From Shinella curvata (GTDB lineage: Bacteria; Pseudomonadota; Alphaproteobacteria; Rhizobiales; Rhizobiaceae): a stretch of 64,000 nt of DNA. Under the pieces are notes generated by a model. The model saw only the letters and a list, made by a program, of their open reading frames with translations, was not told the origin of the DNA and ran no database searches. This document shows, piece by piece, positions 57,045-64,000 of the stretch (the first letter of the stretch is position 1; every line of letters starts with the position of its first letter). The stretch covers positions 620,001 through 684,000 of the forward strand of contig NZ_JALJCJ010000002.1 of NCBI RefSeq assembly GCF_022899935.1, written 5' to 3'. The position numbers were made by a program, and so were the translations under genes.

Positions 57045-58448
57045 TCAGACGTCTTCGTCTTCCCGCTTGAGGGCGCGTTTCGATCCGGCAATGCGCGCCA
57101 CCAGATCCGGCAGGCTGTCGATCTCGCTCCAGCGGCTGCCGGCGCCCTTGGGCAGATCGGCGGAACCGGCGGGCAGGACGGCCTGCGAAAAACCCAGTTT
57201 TTCCGCCTCCTTGAGGCGCTGGGCGGTGTGCGCCACCGGGCGAATGGCGCCCGACAGGCTGACTTCGCCGAAATAGACGCAATCGGCGGGAAGGGCAAGA
57301 CCGGCAAGCGAGGAAACGAGCGCGGAGGCGACCGCAAGGTCTGCTGCCGGCTCCGAGATGCGGTAGCCGCCCGCCACATTGAGGTAAACATCGTGTTGAC
57401 CGAGCCGCACACCGCAATGGGCCTCGAGCACCGCGAGGATCATCGAAAGCCGCGCGGAATCCCAGCCGAGGACGGCGCGGCGCGGCGTGCCAAGCGAGGT
57501 GGGCGCCACCAGCGCCTGCACTTCGACGAGCACGGGCCGTGTACCTTCCATGCCGGCAAAGACTGCCGCCCCCGGCGATTTCGAATTGCGCTCGCCGAGG
57601 AAGAGTTCGGACGGATTGGAAACCTCGCGAAGTCCCTTGTCGGACATTTCGAAGACGCCGATCTCGTCCGTCGGGCCGAAACGATTCTTCACCGTGCGCA
57701 GGATGCGGTAGTGATGGCCGCGATCGCCCTCGAAATAGAGCACGGCATCGACCATATGCTCGACGACGCGCGGGCCGGCGATCTGGCCTTCCTTGGTGAC
57801 ATGGCCGACCAGCACCATGGCGGCACCCGTCTGCTTGGCGAAGCGGATCATCGCCTGAACGCCGGTGCGCACCTGGGTCACCGTGCCGGGTGCCGCGTCC
57901 GCCGTGTCGCTCCACAGCGTCTGGATCGAATCGATGATGACGAGGTCCGGCCGCTTGCCTTCGCCGATCGTCGCGAGGATATCCTCGACATTGGTTTCCG
58001 CGGCGAGCAGCACGTCGGTCTCGGCGGCATGGAGGCGCTGCGCGCGCAGGCGCACCTGCGCCACGGCCTCTTCGCCCGAGACGTAGATGATGCGGTGGCC
58101 GCGACGGGAGAGGGCGGCGGCGGCCTGCATGAGAAGGGTGGACTTGCCGATTCCCGGATCGCCGCCGATCAGGACGGCCGAGCCGCGCACGAAGCCGCCG
58201 CCGGTCGCCCGGTCAAGCTCGCCGATGCCGGTATGGATGCGTGGGGCTTCCTCGATTTCGCCCGACAGCGCCGTCAGCGCGACGGGCCGGCCTTTTTTCG
58301 GCACCTTGCCGGGGCCAGAGCCGATGCCGCCCATCGGGTCTTCCTCGACGACGGTGTTCCACTCGCCGCAGCCCTCGCATTTTCCGACCCAGCGGTTATG
58401 CGCGGTGCCGCAGTTCTGGCAGATGAATTGGGTGCGGGCCTTCGCCAT
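57045..58448 (-). CDS. radA: DNA repair ATPase RadA (Sms)
   Basis: 467 residues. It processes recombination intermediates as a DnaB-like helicase. An N-terminal zinc finger (Cys10, 13, 24, 27) is followed by a RecA-like ATPase with LIGGDPGIGKSTLLMQAAAA (Walker A), VIIDSIQTLW (Walker B) and the RadA-specific KNRFGPTDEIGVFEM box, then a LonC-like C-terminal domain with ARLSMILAVLEAHCGVRLG. Second gene after alr in the minus-strand cluster. Confidence 0.96.
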   Translation of the reverse strand: MAKARTQFICQNCGTAHNRWVGKCEGCGEWNTVVEEDPMGGIGSGPGKVPKKGRPVALTALSGEIEEAPRIHTGIGELDRATGGGFVRGSAVLIGGDPGIGKSTLLMQAAAALSRRGHRIIYVSGEEAVAQVRLRAQRLHAAETDVLLAAETNVEDILATIGEGKRPDLVIIDSIQTLWSDTADAAPGTVTQVRTGVQAMIRFAKQTGAAMVLVGHVTKEGQIAGPRVVEHMVDAVLYFEGDRGHHYRILRTVKNRFGPTDEIGVFEMSDKGLREVSNPSELFLGERNSKSPGAAVFAGMEGTRPVLVEVQALVAPTSLGTPRRAVLGWDSARLSMILAVLEAHCGVRLGQHDVYLNVAGGYRISEPAADLAVASALVSSLAGLALPADCVYFGEVSLSGAIRPVAHTAQRLKEAEKLGFSQAVLPAGSADLPKGAGSRWSEIDSLPDLVARIAGSKRALKREDEDV

Positions 58449-58523
58449 CAGGACTTGCTCTCCGGAATCATTCGGAAAGCCCTTAGCACGAAAAACACTG
58501 ATAGCACAAAACGGGAACGGAGT

Positions 58524-59693
58524 TTATTTTTTCACGGCCTCATAGCGGCGTTCATAACGGCGGCCGAGGCTGGTCAGCAGCTCGTAGTCGATCGTGCCGC
58601 CGGCGAGCGCCACGTCCTGAATGGGCATGTGGCGGCCGAACACCTCGATGAAATCGCCCGCACGCACGCTGCCGGCCGGCAGGTCGGTGACGTCGAAATG
58701 GGTGAGGTCCATGGTCACGCGGCCGATGAGCGGTACGGTTCTGCCATGCAGCACGCCGCTGGCGCCGGGAATGTTGGCCTTGCGCAGCGGCACGCCGGAG
58801 CCGGAGAGGCTGCGCATGTAGCCGTCGGCATAACCGAGGGCGGCCACCGCGATGCGCGTGTCGCGCGTGAACACCGTTGAGGCGCCGTAGCTGACGCTCT
58901 CGCCGGCCTTCGCGTCGCGGACCTGAAGGATGCGCGCCTCGGCGGTCACGACCGGCTTCATCGGGTTCGGCACATCGTTGACGGCTGCGCCACCATAGAG
59001 CGCGATACCGGGGCGGGTGAGGGTGAAATGATAGTCCTCGCCGAGGAAGATGCCGGCGGAATTGGCGAGCGTCGCATCGATATCGTCGAAGGCCGACACG
59101 ACGCTGCGGAAGCGCTGGAGCTGCTGGCGGTTCAGCGGATGGCCCGGATCATCCGCGCAGGCGAGGTGACTGAGCAGCATGAGCGGCGAGAAGCTCGCGG
59201 GACGTGACGTGTCGTCGGCAAGCGCCAGCGCATCCTCGACGCGCAGGCCAAGCCGGCTCATGCCGGTATCGACATGCAGCACGCAGGGCAGGTCGCCGCC
59301 ATCGGCAATCGCCGCCATGAACACGACGAGCTGTTCTTCCGAGACGATGACGGGCACGAGGTCGAATTCGAAGAAAAGACGTTCGGAGCCGGCCCACATG
59401 CCGGACAGCACATAGATGCGCACATCCGGCAGCACGCCACGCAGGGCCACCCCCTCGGCCGGGGTCGCTACGAAGAAATCGCGCGCGCCCGCATGGTGGA
59501 AGGTCTTTGCCGCAGGTTCCAGCCCGATGCCATAGGCGTCGGCCTTCAGCACGGCGGCGGTGCGCGCGGCACCCGAGCGCCGCGCCATCGCGCGCCAGTT
59601 GTCGGCCAGTGCCGAAAGGTCGACCGTCAGGCGGGCATGATCCTCGCCGGCGACGGGCAGGGTGGGACGAGAGGAAGTGTGATGCGTGCTCAT
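58524..59693 (-). CDS. alr: Alanine racemase
   Basis: 389 residues from ATG 59693; the frame to 59747 is unsupported. It makes D-alanine for peptidoglycan. The PLP lysine lies in AAVLKADAYGIG (about residues 46-57), and the second catalytic Tyr region is KAGESVSYGASTVF. The C-terminal beta domain has GRTVPLIGRVTMDLTHFDVT. It lies 75 bases upstream of radA, the standard rhizobial order alr-radA-cvpA-purF. Confidence 0.94.
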   Translation of the reverse strand: MSTHHTSSRPTLPVAGEDHARLTVDLSALADNWRAMARRSGAARTAAVLKADAYGIGLEPAAKTFHHAGARDFFVATPAEGVALRGVLPDVRIYVLSGMWAGSERLFFEFDLVPVIVSEEQLVVFMAAIADGGDLPCVLHVDTGMSRLGLRVEDALALADDTSRPASFSPLMLLSHLACADDPGHPLNRQQLQRFRSVVSAFDDIDATLANSAGIFLGEDYHFTLTRPGIALYGGAAVNDVPNPMKPVVTAEARILQVRDAKAGESVSYGASTVFTRDTRIAVAALGYADGYMRSLSGSGVPLRKANIPGASGVLHGRTVPLIGRVTMDLTHFDVTDLPAGSVRAGDFIEVFGRHMPIQDVALAGGTIDYELLTSLGRRYERRYEAVKK

Positions 59694-59797
59694 GGTTCTG
59701 AAATTACAGCCTGTGGACTGTCGCGGCAATACGCTCTTCGGCCGCATTGCCGCCGGCAGGGGGCGGCTCTATGGTGCCCGCAAAAAAGGAAAAGACC

Positions 59798-60400
59798 ATG
59801 GGACGGCGTATAACAAGGACATTTATCGCGGTGATCCTGGCTTTGGCATGCCAGACGCCGGCAAATGCGCAAGATAGACCGACGGATGCCGAGATGCGCG
59901 ATGCGCATGCCGTGCTGCTCGGACTCTCGCAGGATGGCGCCGAACCGGAACGCAACGAAAGCGCCGACACCTACTATTCGATCGTCGACAATCCCAATGC
60001 GCCGCGGCTGGTAACCCGCCTCGAAGTCTCCGGTGCGCCCTGCCGGGCGCGCACCACGTCGGCGCTGCAATTTCCGGGACAATGGGCGGCATTGACGATG
60101 GGCCTCGTCGATCTGAGCCGCGTGACCGCGGTCACGGCCTATGCCTCCGTTGACGACATGATCGCCGAGGTCAATCCGATCCCCTTCGATTCGCCCGCCG
60201 CGGAGCAGATCGTGCTGACGGGACCCGGCCTCTACTGTTCGAGCCGCATGTCGCTGTCGGGGCAAAGCAGTGCATCGGACGACATGTGTTCCGACCGGCT
60301 GGACCTCACCATGGCGGACAAGGGGGAGAAAGAGCGCGGCCACAAGGCGCTCGCCATCGTGGCGGATGTTTGCAAGGCGCCGGCTTTTGTCAAGAAGTAG
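59798..60400 (+). CDS. Exported protein of unknown function
   Basis: 200 residues from ATG 59798, AAGGA upstream. A signal peptide (FIAVILALACQTPANAQ) is followed by a folded region with several cysteines (GAPCRARTT, LYCSSR, DDMCSDRL, VADVCKAP), four in all after cleavage, which could form disulfides in the periplasm. No domain is recognised. Divergent from alr; the next gene on the right runs the other way. Confidence 0.72.
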   Translation: MGRRITRTFIAVILALACQTPANAQDRPTDAEMRDAHAVLLGLSQDGAEPERNESADTYYSIVDNPNAPRLVTRLEVSGAPCRARTTSALQFPGQWAALTMGLVDLSRVTAVTAYASVDDMIAEVNPIPFDSPAAEQIVLTGPGLYCSSRMSLSGQSSASDDMCSDRLDLTMADKGEKERGHKALAIVADVCKAPAFVKK

Positions 60401-60464
60401 GAAGGCGTCGGGCGCTTCTCCGCTGCAGCGCATGCCGCGCTCTTTTTATGACGCCGCCCTCTCC

Positions 60465-60500
60465 TCCGTCATCTTCGGGCTCGACCCGAGGATGATGTCG
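60465..60500 (-). repeat. Rhizobial intergenic palindrome, copy C
   Basis: TTCGGG, loop CTCGA, CCCGAG within 60465-60500; it matches copy B in orientation with a few changes (CTCGA for CTTGA). The only feature of the 166-base gap between the exported gene and dnaB. Confidence 0.65.
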
Positions 60501-60566
60501 GTGGGTGTGGTGGCCTGACGTAGCATACGGACACGGCGCGAACAGTACCGTCCGCGTCCTCAATCC

Positions 60567-62066
60567 TCAATGCTCGTACTGCGTGAACGACGGATCCGCC
60601 AGGTCGGTGAAGCGGGTGAACTCCGACTGGAAGGCGAGTTTTACGGTGCCGGTCGGTCCGTGACGCTGCTTGGCGATGATGACGTCGGCCGTGCCCTTCA
60701 CGGCCTCGAACTTCATCTTCCATTCCTCATATTTCGGATCGAACTCGTCGCGCGGCTCGAGGTTCTTCACGTAATATTCCTCACGGAACACGAAGAGCAC
60801 CACGTCGGCGTCCTGTTCGATCGAACCGGATTCACGAAGGTCGGAGAGTTGCGGGCGCTTGTCCTCGCGGCTTTCCACCTGACGGGAGAGCTGGGAGAGC
60901 GCGATGATCGGCACGTTCAATTCCTTGCCGAGTGCCTTCAAGCCCGTGGTGATCTGCGTGATTTCCTGCACGCGGTTGTCGCTGGATTTGCCCGAGCCGG
61001 TCATGAGCTGAATATAGTCCACCACGAGGCAATCGAGGCCGCGCTGGCGCTTGAGACGGCGCGCGCGGGCGGACAACTGGGCAATCGAGATACCACCGGT
61101 CTGGTCGATATAGAGCGGCACCTTCTGCATCATTTGGCTGCAGGCGACGAGCTTTTCGAAATCGGCCTCGGAAATGTCACCGCGGCGGATTTTTGACGAC
61201 GAGACTTCCGTCTGCTCGGAGATGATACGCGTGGCGAGCTGTTCGGACGACATTTCGAGTGAGTAGAAGCCGACGACGCCGCCGTTCTTCGCCTTGAACG
61301 AACCGTCCGCCTGCACTTCCGGCTCGTAGGCCGCGGCGATGTTATAGGCGATGTTGGTGGCAAGCGAGGTCTTGCCCATGCCGGGGCGTCCGGCAAGCAC
61401 GATCAAGTCGGAGCGCTGCAGGCCGCCCATGCGGCCATCGAGCGAATGGATGCCGGTGGAAATACCCGACAGCGAACCGTCGCGCTCGAAAGCCTGGCCG
61501 GCCATGTCGATGGCGAGTGCAACCGCATCGTTGAACGATTGGAAACCGCCGTCGTAGCGGCCGGTTTCGGCCAGTTCGAACAGGCGGCGCTCGGCATCCT
61601 CGATCTGGGTCTGCGGCGGCATGTCCAGAGGCGCGTCATAGGCGATGTTGACCATGTCCTCGCCGATATTGATCAGCGAACGGCGCAGCGCGAGGTCATA
61701 GATCGCGCGGCCATAGTCTTCCGCGTTGATGATCGTCACGGCTTCGGCGGCGAGGCGCGCGAGATATTGCGGGATGGTGAGATCGCCGACCTTGCCGTCC
61801 GACGGCAGGTGCGTCTTCAGCGTGATCGTCGTGGCGATCTTGCCCATGCGGATCGTGTCGCCGGCCAGCTCGTAGATCTTGCGGTGCAGCGGCTCGTTGA
61901 AATGGATCGGCTTCAAGAAGTCCGAGACGCGGTAATAGGCGTCGTTGTTGACGAGGATGGCGCCGAGCAGCGCCTGTTCGGCTTCGACGTTGTTCGGTGC
62001 CTCGCGGTGGTGCAGCTCCGCGTTCTCGCGACCGGCCTGGCTGAGCTTGCGCACGGCATCGTTCAT
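60567..62066 (-). CDS. dnaB: Replicative DNA helicase DnaB
   Basis: 499 residues. Hexameric 5'-3' helicase of the replication fork. The N-terminal collar opens NNVEAEQALLGAILVNNDAY. The RecA-like ATPase has VLAGRPGMGKTSLATNIAYN (Walker A), CLVVDYIQLM (Walker B) and ALSQLSRQVESREDKRPQLS with the arginine finger region. The C-terminus, TGTVKLAFQSEFTRFTDL, is normal. It shows no intein. Confidence 0.97.
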   Translation of the reverse strand: MNDAVRKLSQAGRENAELHHREAPNNVEAEQALLGAILVNNDAYYRVSDFLKPIHFNEPLHRKIYELAGDTIRMGKIATTITLKTHLPSDGKVGDLTIPQYLARLAAEAVTIINAEDYGRAIYDLALRRSLINIGEDMVNIAYDAPLDMPPQTQIEDAERRLFELAETGRYDGGFQSFNDAVALAIDMAGQAFERDGSLSGISTGIHSLDGRMGGLQRSDLIVLAGRPGMGKTSLATNIAYNIAAAYEPEVQADGSFKAKNGGVVGFYSLEMSSEQLATRIISEQTEVSSSKIRRGDISEADFEKLVACSQMMQKVPLYIDQTGGISIAQLSARARRLKRQRGLDCLVVDYIQLMTGSGKSSDNRVQEITQITTGLKALGKELNVPIIALSQLSRQVESREDKRPQLSDLRESGSIEQDADVVLFVFREEYYVKNLEPRDEFDPKYEEWKMKFEAVKGTADVIIAKQRHGPTGTVKLAFQSEFTRFTDLADPSFTQYEH

Positions 62067-62202
62067 CGTCCCGAATCTCCCCGTCTCTGTTTTCGAAGGT
62101 CGCTGGTTTGGTTCCTTTGGCCCCAGGGGTCAAGCGCTTCCGCTCCGGCCCCTCCGTTAGACCCGTTGTTAGACTTTTCCACAGGCGACGCGGACACGGC
62201 AA

Positions 62203-62220
62203 GCCCGGATTCATCCGGGC
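62203..62220 (-). terminator. Hairpin after cfa
   Basis: GCCCGGA (62203-62209), loop TTCA, TCCGGGC (62214-62220): perfect 7-bp stem 34 bases beyond the cfa stop on its strand, but no T-run. The rest of the 187-base gap shows nothing else. Confidence 0.45.
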
Positions 62221-62253
62221 CTACAGGCTTTCGATTGACTCACGTCCCGAATC

Positions 62254-63540
62254 TCAAAGCGACGCCTCCTGCGGAAATTGGCGGGCGCCCCGCCTGTCGC
62301 CTTTCGGATTGCTCTCATGCGCCTTCAGACAATCCTCGCCGCGGCCGATATAGCCGCGCGTCAGAGGCACAGCCTCCTGGTCATGCGCGAGCTGAAGCTG
62401 GAAGACGACGAGATTCTGCCAGCGGAAGGCGCTCTCGGACGCTGCGAGATAAAATTCCCAGATACGACAGAATTGCTCGTCGTAGAGCGCCTTCGCCTCG
62501 TCGCGCTTCGCCATGAAGCGCTCGCGCCAGTGACGCAGCGTCTCGGCATAGTGAAGCCGGAGGATTTCCACATCCGTCACTGCAAGCCCGCTCTTTTCCA
62601 CCGCCTGCATCACCTCCGAAAGGGCAGGGATGTAGCCGCCGGGAAAGATGTATTTCTCGATGAAGGGATTGTTAGCGGACGGTTTGTCCGTGCGGCCGAT
62701 CGTGTGCAGCAGCATCACGCCGTCATGTTTCAGCAGGGAGGCGCTCTTCCGGAAGAAGGTGAGGTAGTTCGGCCGGCCGACATGCTCGAACATGCCGACG
62801 GAGACGATGCGGTCGAAGGGGCCTTCGGTATTGCGGTAGTCCTGCAACAGGAATTTCACCTCCTCGGTCAAGCCCGCATCCCGCGCCCGGCTTTCCGACA
62901 GCGCATGCTGCTCGTCCGAAAGCGTGACGCCGGTCACCTTCGCGCCGACCTGGCGGGCAAGGTAGAGCGCCATGCCGCCCCAGCCGCTGCCGATGTCGAG
63001 CACGCTCTGGCCCGGCCTGTTGATGTTGAGCTTGGCGGCGATGTGCCGCTTCTTGGCAAGCTGGGCGTCATCCAGCGTCTGGTCGGGATGCTCGAAATAG
63101 GCGCAGGAATATTGCCGGTCCTGATCGAGGAACAGATCATAGAGCGCGCCGGTCAGATCGTAGTGGTGCTGCACGTTGCGGCGCGAGCGTACCACGCTGT
63201 TCTTCTCCCGCACCCAGCGGAACACATAGCGTATGCGCTCCAGCAGGCGGTTCCAGCCGGTGTCGTAATATTTGAAATCGGGATTGCCGGTGAAGACGGT
63301 TTTCAGCAGGCCGTACATGTCGCCCTCGACGATATCGATATCGCCGGTGCCGTAGTGATGGCCGAGATAATAGGCCGGATCGACAGCGATGCCCCACACG
63401 GCTTTGCGGGTATTGAGACGCACATGCACCGCGTTTCCGGTGCCATCGCCGAAGGTCTGGCTGCTGCCGTCGGGATAGGTGATTTTAAGGTTGCCGGTCT
63501 CGACGAGGCGGGAAACCAATGTCTGCACAATGAATTTCAT
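62254..63540 (-). CDS. cfa: Cyclopropane-fatty-acyl-phospholipid synthase
   Basis: 428 residues. It adds a methylene group from S-adenosylmethionine to unsaturated acyl chains of membrane lipids. The methyltransferase domain has QSVLDIGSGWGGMALYLARQ (SAM site) and the family block QYSCAYFEHPDQTLDDAQ (phospholipid binding), then SVGMFEHVGRPNYLTFF. The N-terminal 120 residues are the usual lipid-binding region. It may be used in stationary phase or acid. Confidence 0.94.
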   Translation of the reverse strand: MKFIVQTLVSRLVETGNLKITYPDGSSQTFGDGTGNAVHVRLNTRKAVWGIAVDPAYYLGHHYGTGDIDIVEGDMYGLLKTVFTGNPDFKYYDTGWNRLLERIRYVFRWVREKNSVVRSRRNVQHHYDLTGALYDLFLDQDRQYSCAYFEHPDQTLDDAQLAKKRHIAAKLNINRPGQSVLDIGSGWGGMALYLARQVGAKVTGVTLSDEQHALSESRARDAGLTEEVKFLLQDYRNTEGPFDRIVSVGMFEHVGRPNYLTFFRKSASLLKHDGVMLLHTIGRTDKPSANNPFIEKYIFPGGYIPALSEVMQAVEKSGLAVTDVEILRLHYAETLRHWRERFMAKRDEAKALYDEQFCRIWEFYLAASESAFRWQNLVVFQLQLAHDQEAVPLTRGYIGRGEDCLKAHESNPKGDRRGARQFPQEASL

Positions 63541-63690
63541 TCGCTAAACTCCGTCACGCTTAAAAATCTGGCGGAAACGGGTCTGGTCGGAAACCGGCCT
63601 GAAAGCGGCCCAACCGCCAATCCAGTCTAACGATCTATAAATATTGATGCGAAAATCGGGATTTCAACCCGTGCTTTTTGGCCCCCAAAA

Positions 63691-63719
63691 CGAAACGGGC
63701 CGGCAAAAGCCGGCCCGTT
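63691..63719 (-). terminator. Terminator of the rplI operon
   Basis: AACGGGCCGGC (63694-63704), loop AAAA, GCCGGCCCGTT (63709-63719): a perfect 11-bp stem, with TTTCGTTTT following on the minus strand. It lies 24 bases beyond the rplI stop. Confidence 0.85.
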
Positions 63720-63743
63720 CTGCAACCATCCGATAAGCGGATA

Positions 63744-64000
63744 TTATGCGTCGTCTTCTTCGACGCCGTCAGCTTCCGGGTCGAAGAAGTCGGCAGCCGT
63801 CAGAGCGTCTTCGTCAACGCCGTAGATGGCGTCGGCCGAGGTCAGGCTTTCGCCCTTCGACTGGCGCTCGGCTTCTTCAGCCGAACGGGCAACGTTGACT
63901 TCGACCGAGATTTCGACTTCGGCATGCAGGTGCAGCACGACCTTGTGCAGGCCGATGGCCTTGATCGGGGTGTTCAGTTCGACCTGGTTGCGGCCGACGT
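63744..64000 (-). CDS. rplI: 50S ribosomal protein L9, C-terminal part (5' truncated)
   Basis: The frame runs off the right edge; TAA is at 63744-63746. The visible ~85 residues start at the edge with [20 protein letters not shown] and continue [20 protein letters not shown], the C-terminal domain of L9. A long acidic extension ([20 protein letters not shown] and [10 protein letters not shown]) ends it, as in rhizobial L9. The beginning lies outside the window, probably with rpsF-rpsR. Confidence 0.93.
   Translation of the reverse strand, partial: VGRNQVELNTPIKAIGLHKVVLHLHAEVEISVEVNVARSAEEAERQSKGESLTSADAIYGVDEDALTAADFFDPEADGVEEDDA

Overview
The window is a GC-rich chromosomal segment of an alphaproteobacterium, almost certainly a member of the Rhizobiaceae. 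Evidence for this is the Rsh with a C-terminal ACT domain followed by acpS-lepB-rnc-era, the order rplI / cfa / dnaB / alr / radA / cvpA / purF, a NadQ-type regulator of nadABC, small rhizobial families (DUF3563, TIGR02301) and rhizobial intergenic palindromes. The genus cannot be fixed by eye; a Shinella/Rhizobium/Ensifer-like organism fits. I saw no tRNA, rRNA, IS element, prophage or CRISPR array. Base composition looks uniform and coding density is very high, with many 4-nt start/stop overlaps.

Layout. 1-4.9 kb: end of rsh, a DUF3563 micro-protein, a DUF2062 membrane protein and the housekeeping run acpS-lepB-rnc-era, closed by a terminator. 5-8.4 kb (minus): a polyamine-type periplasmic binding protein overlapping a transmembrane GGDEF-EAL protein, the most interesting pair in the window because it copies the NspS/MbaA arrangement of Vibrio. 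8.6-14 kb: tex, a class A beta-lactamase, a divergent ArsR / SRPBCC / VOC module with a clear operator, and an L,D-transpeptidase lipoprotein. 14.2-22.5 kb: recO, a hotdog thioesterase, a giant DUF2339 membrane protein, an HD hydrolase, a MOSC protein, corA and an MFS carrier.

22.6-31.6 kb: the de novo NAD operon nadABC behind a perfect 15-bp palindrome, sodC, then a minus-strand operon ygfZ / HD nucleotidase-like / dual-specificity phosphatase-like / nadQ / mscS-type channel. The probable NAD repressor NadQ and its probable target therefore lie about 5 kb apart. A nucleotidyltransferase follows. 31.6-35.3 kb: small exported and cytoplasmic hypotheticals, a Nudix hydrolase, an SRAP DNA-crosslink protein, and a 47-residue cysteine-bearing small ORF.

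35.4-41.9 kb: cysS, three tandem GFA-type zinc proteins and a proline iminopeptidase joined by overlaps, then citramalate synthase and a RarD permease up to a bidirectional terminator. 42-50.3 kb: a LOG-family protein, a membrane-anchored LysM protein, an Atm1-type ABC exporter, a VOC fusion protein, a membrane hypothetical, and psd-pssA for phosphatidylethanolamine synthesis. 50.4-53.6 kb: a MarR / DHA2-MFS / HlyD efflux operon. 53.6-64 kb (mostly minus): intergenic palindromes, an SDR, purF, cvpA, radA, alr, a divergent exported hypothetical, dnaB, cfa and the end of rplI.

Most genes are ordinary core genes. Accessory interest lies in the polyamine / c-di-GMP pair, the ArsR module, the NadQ regulon and its operon partners, the GFA triplet, and the small ORFs and palindromes.
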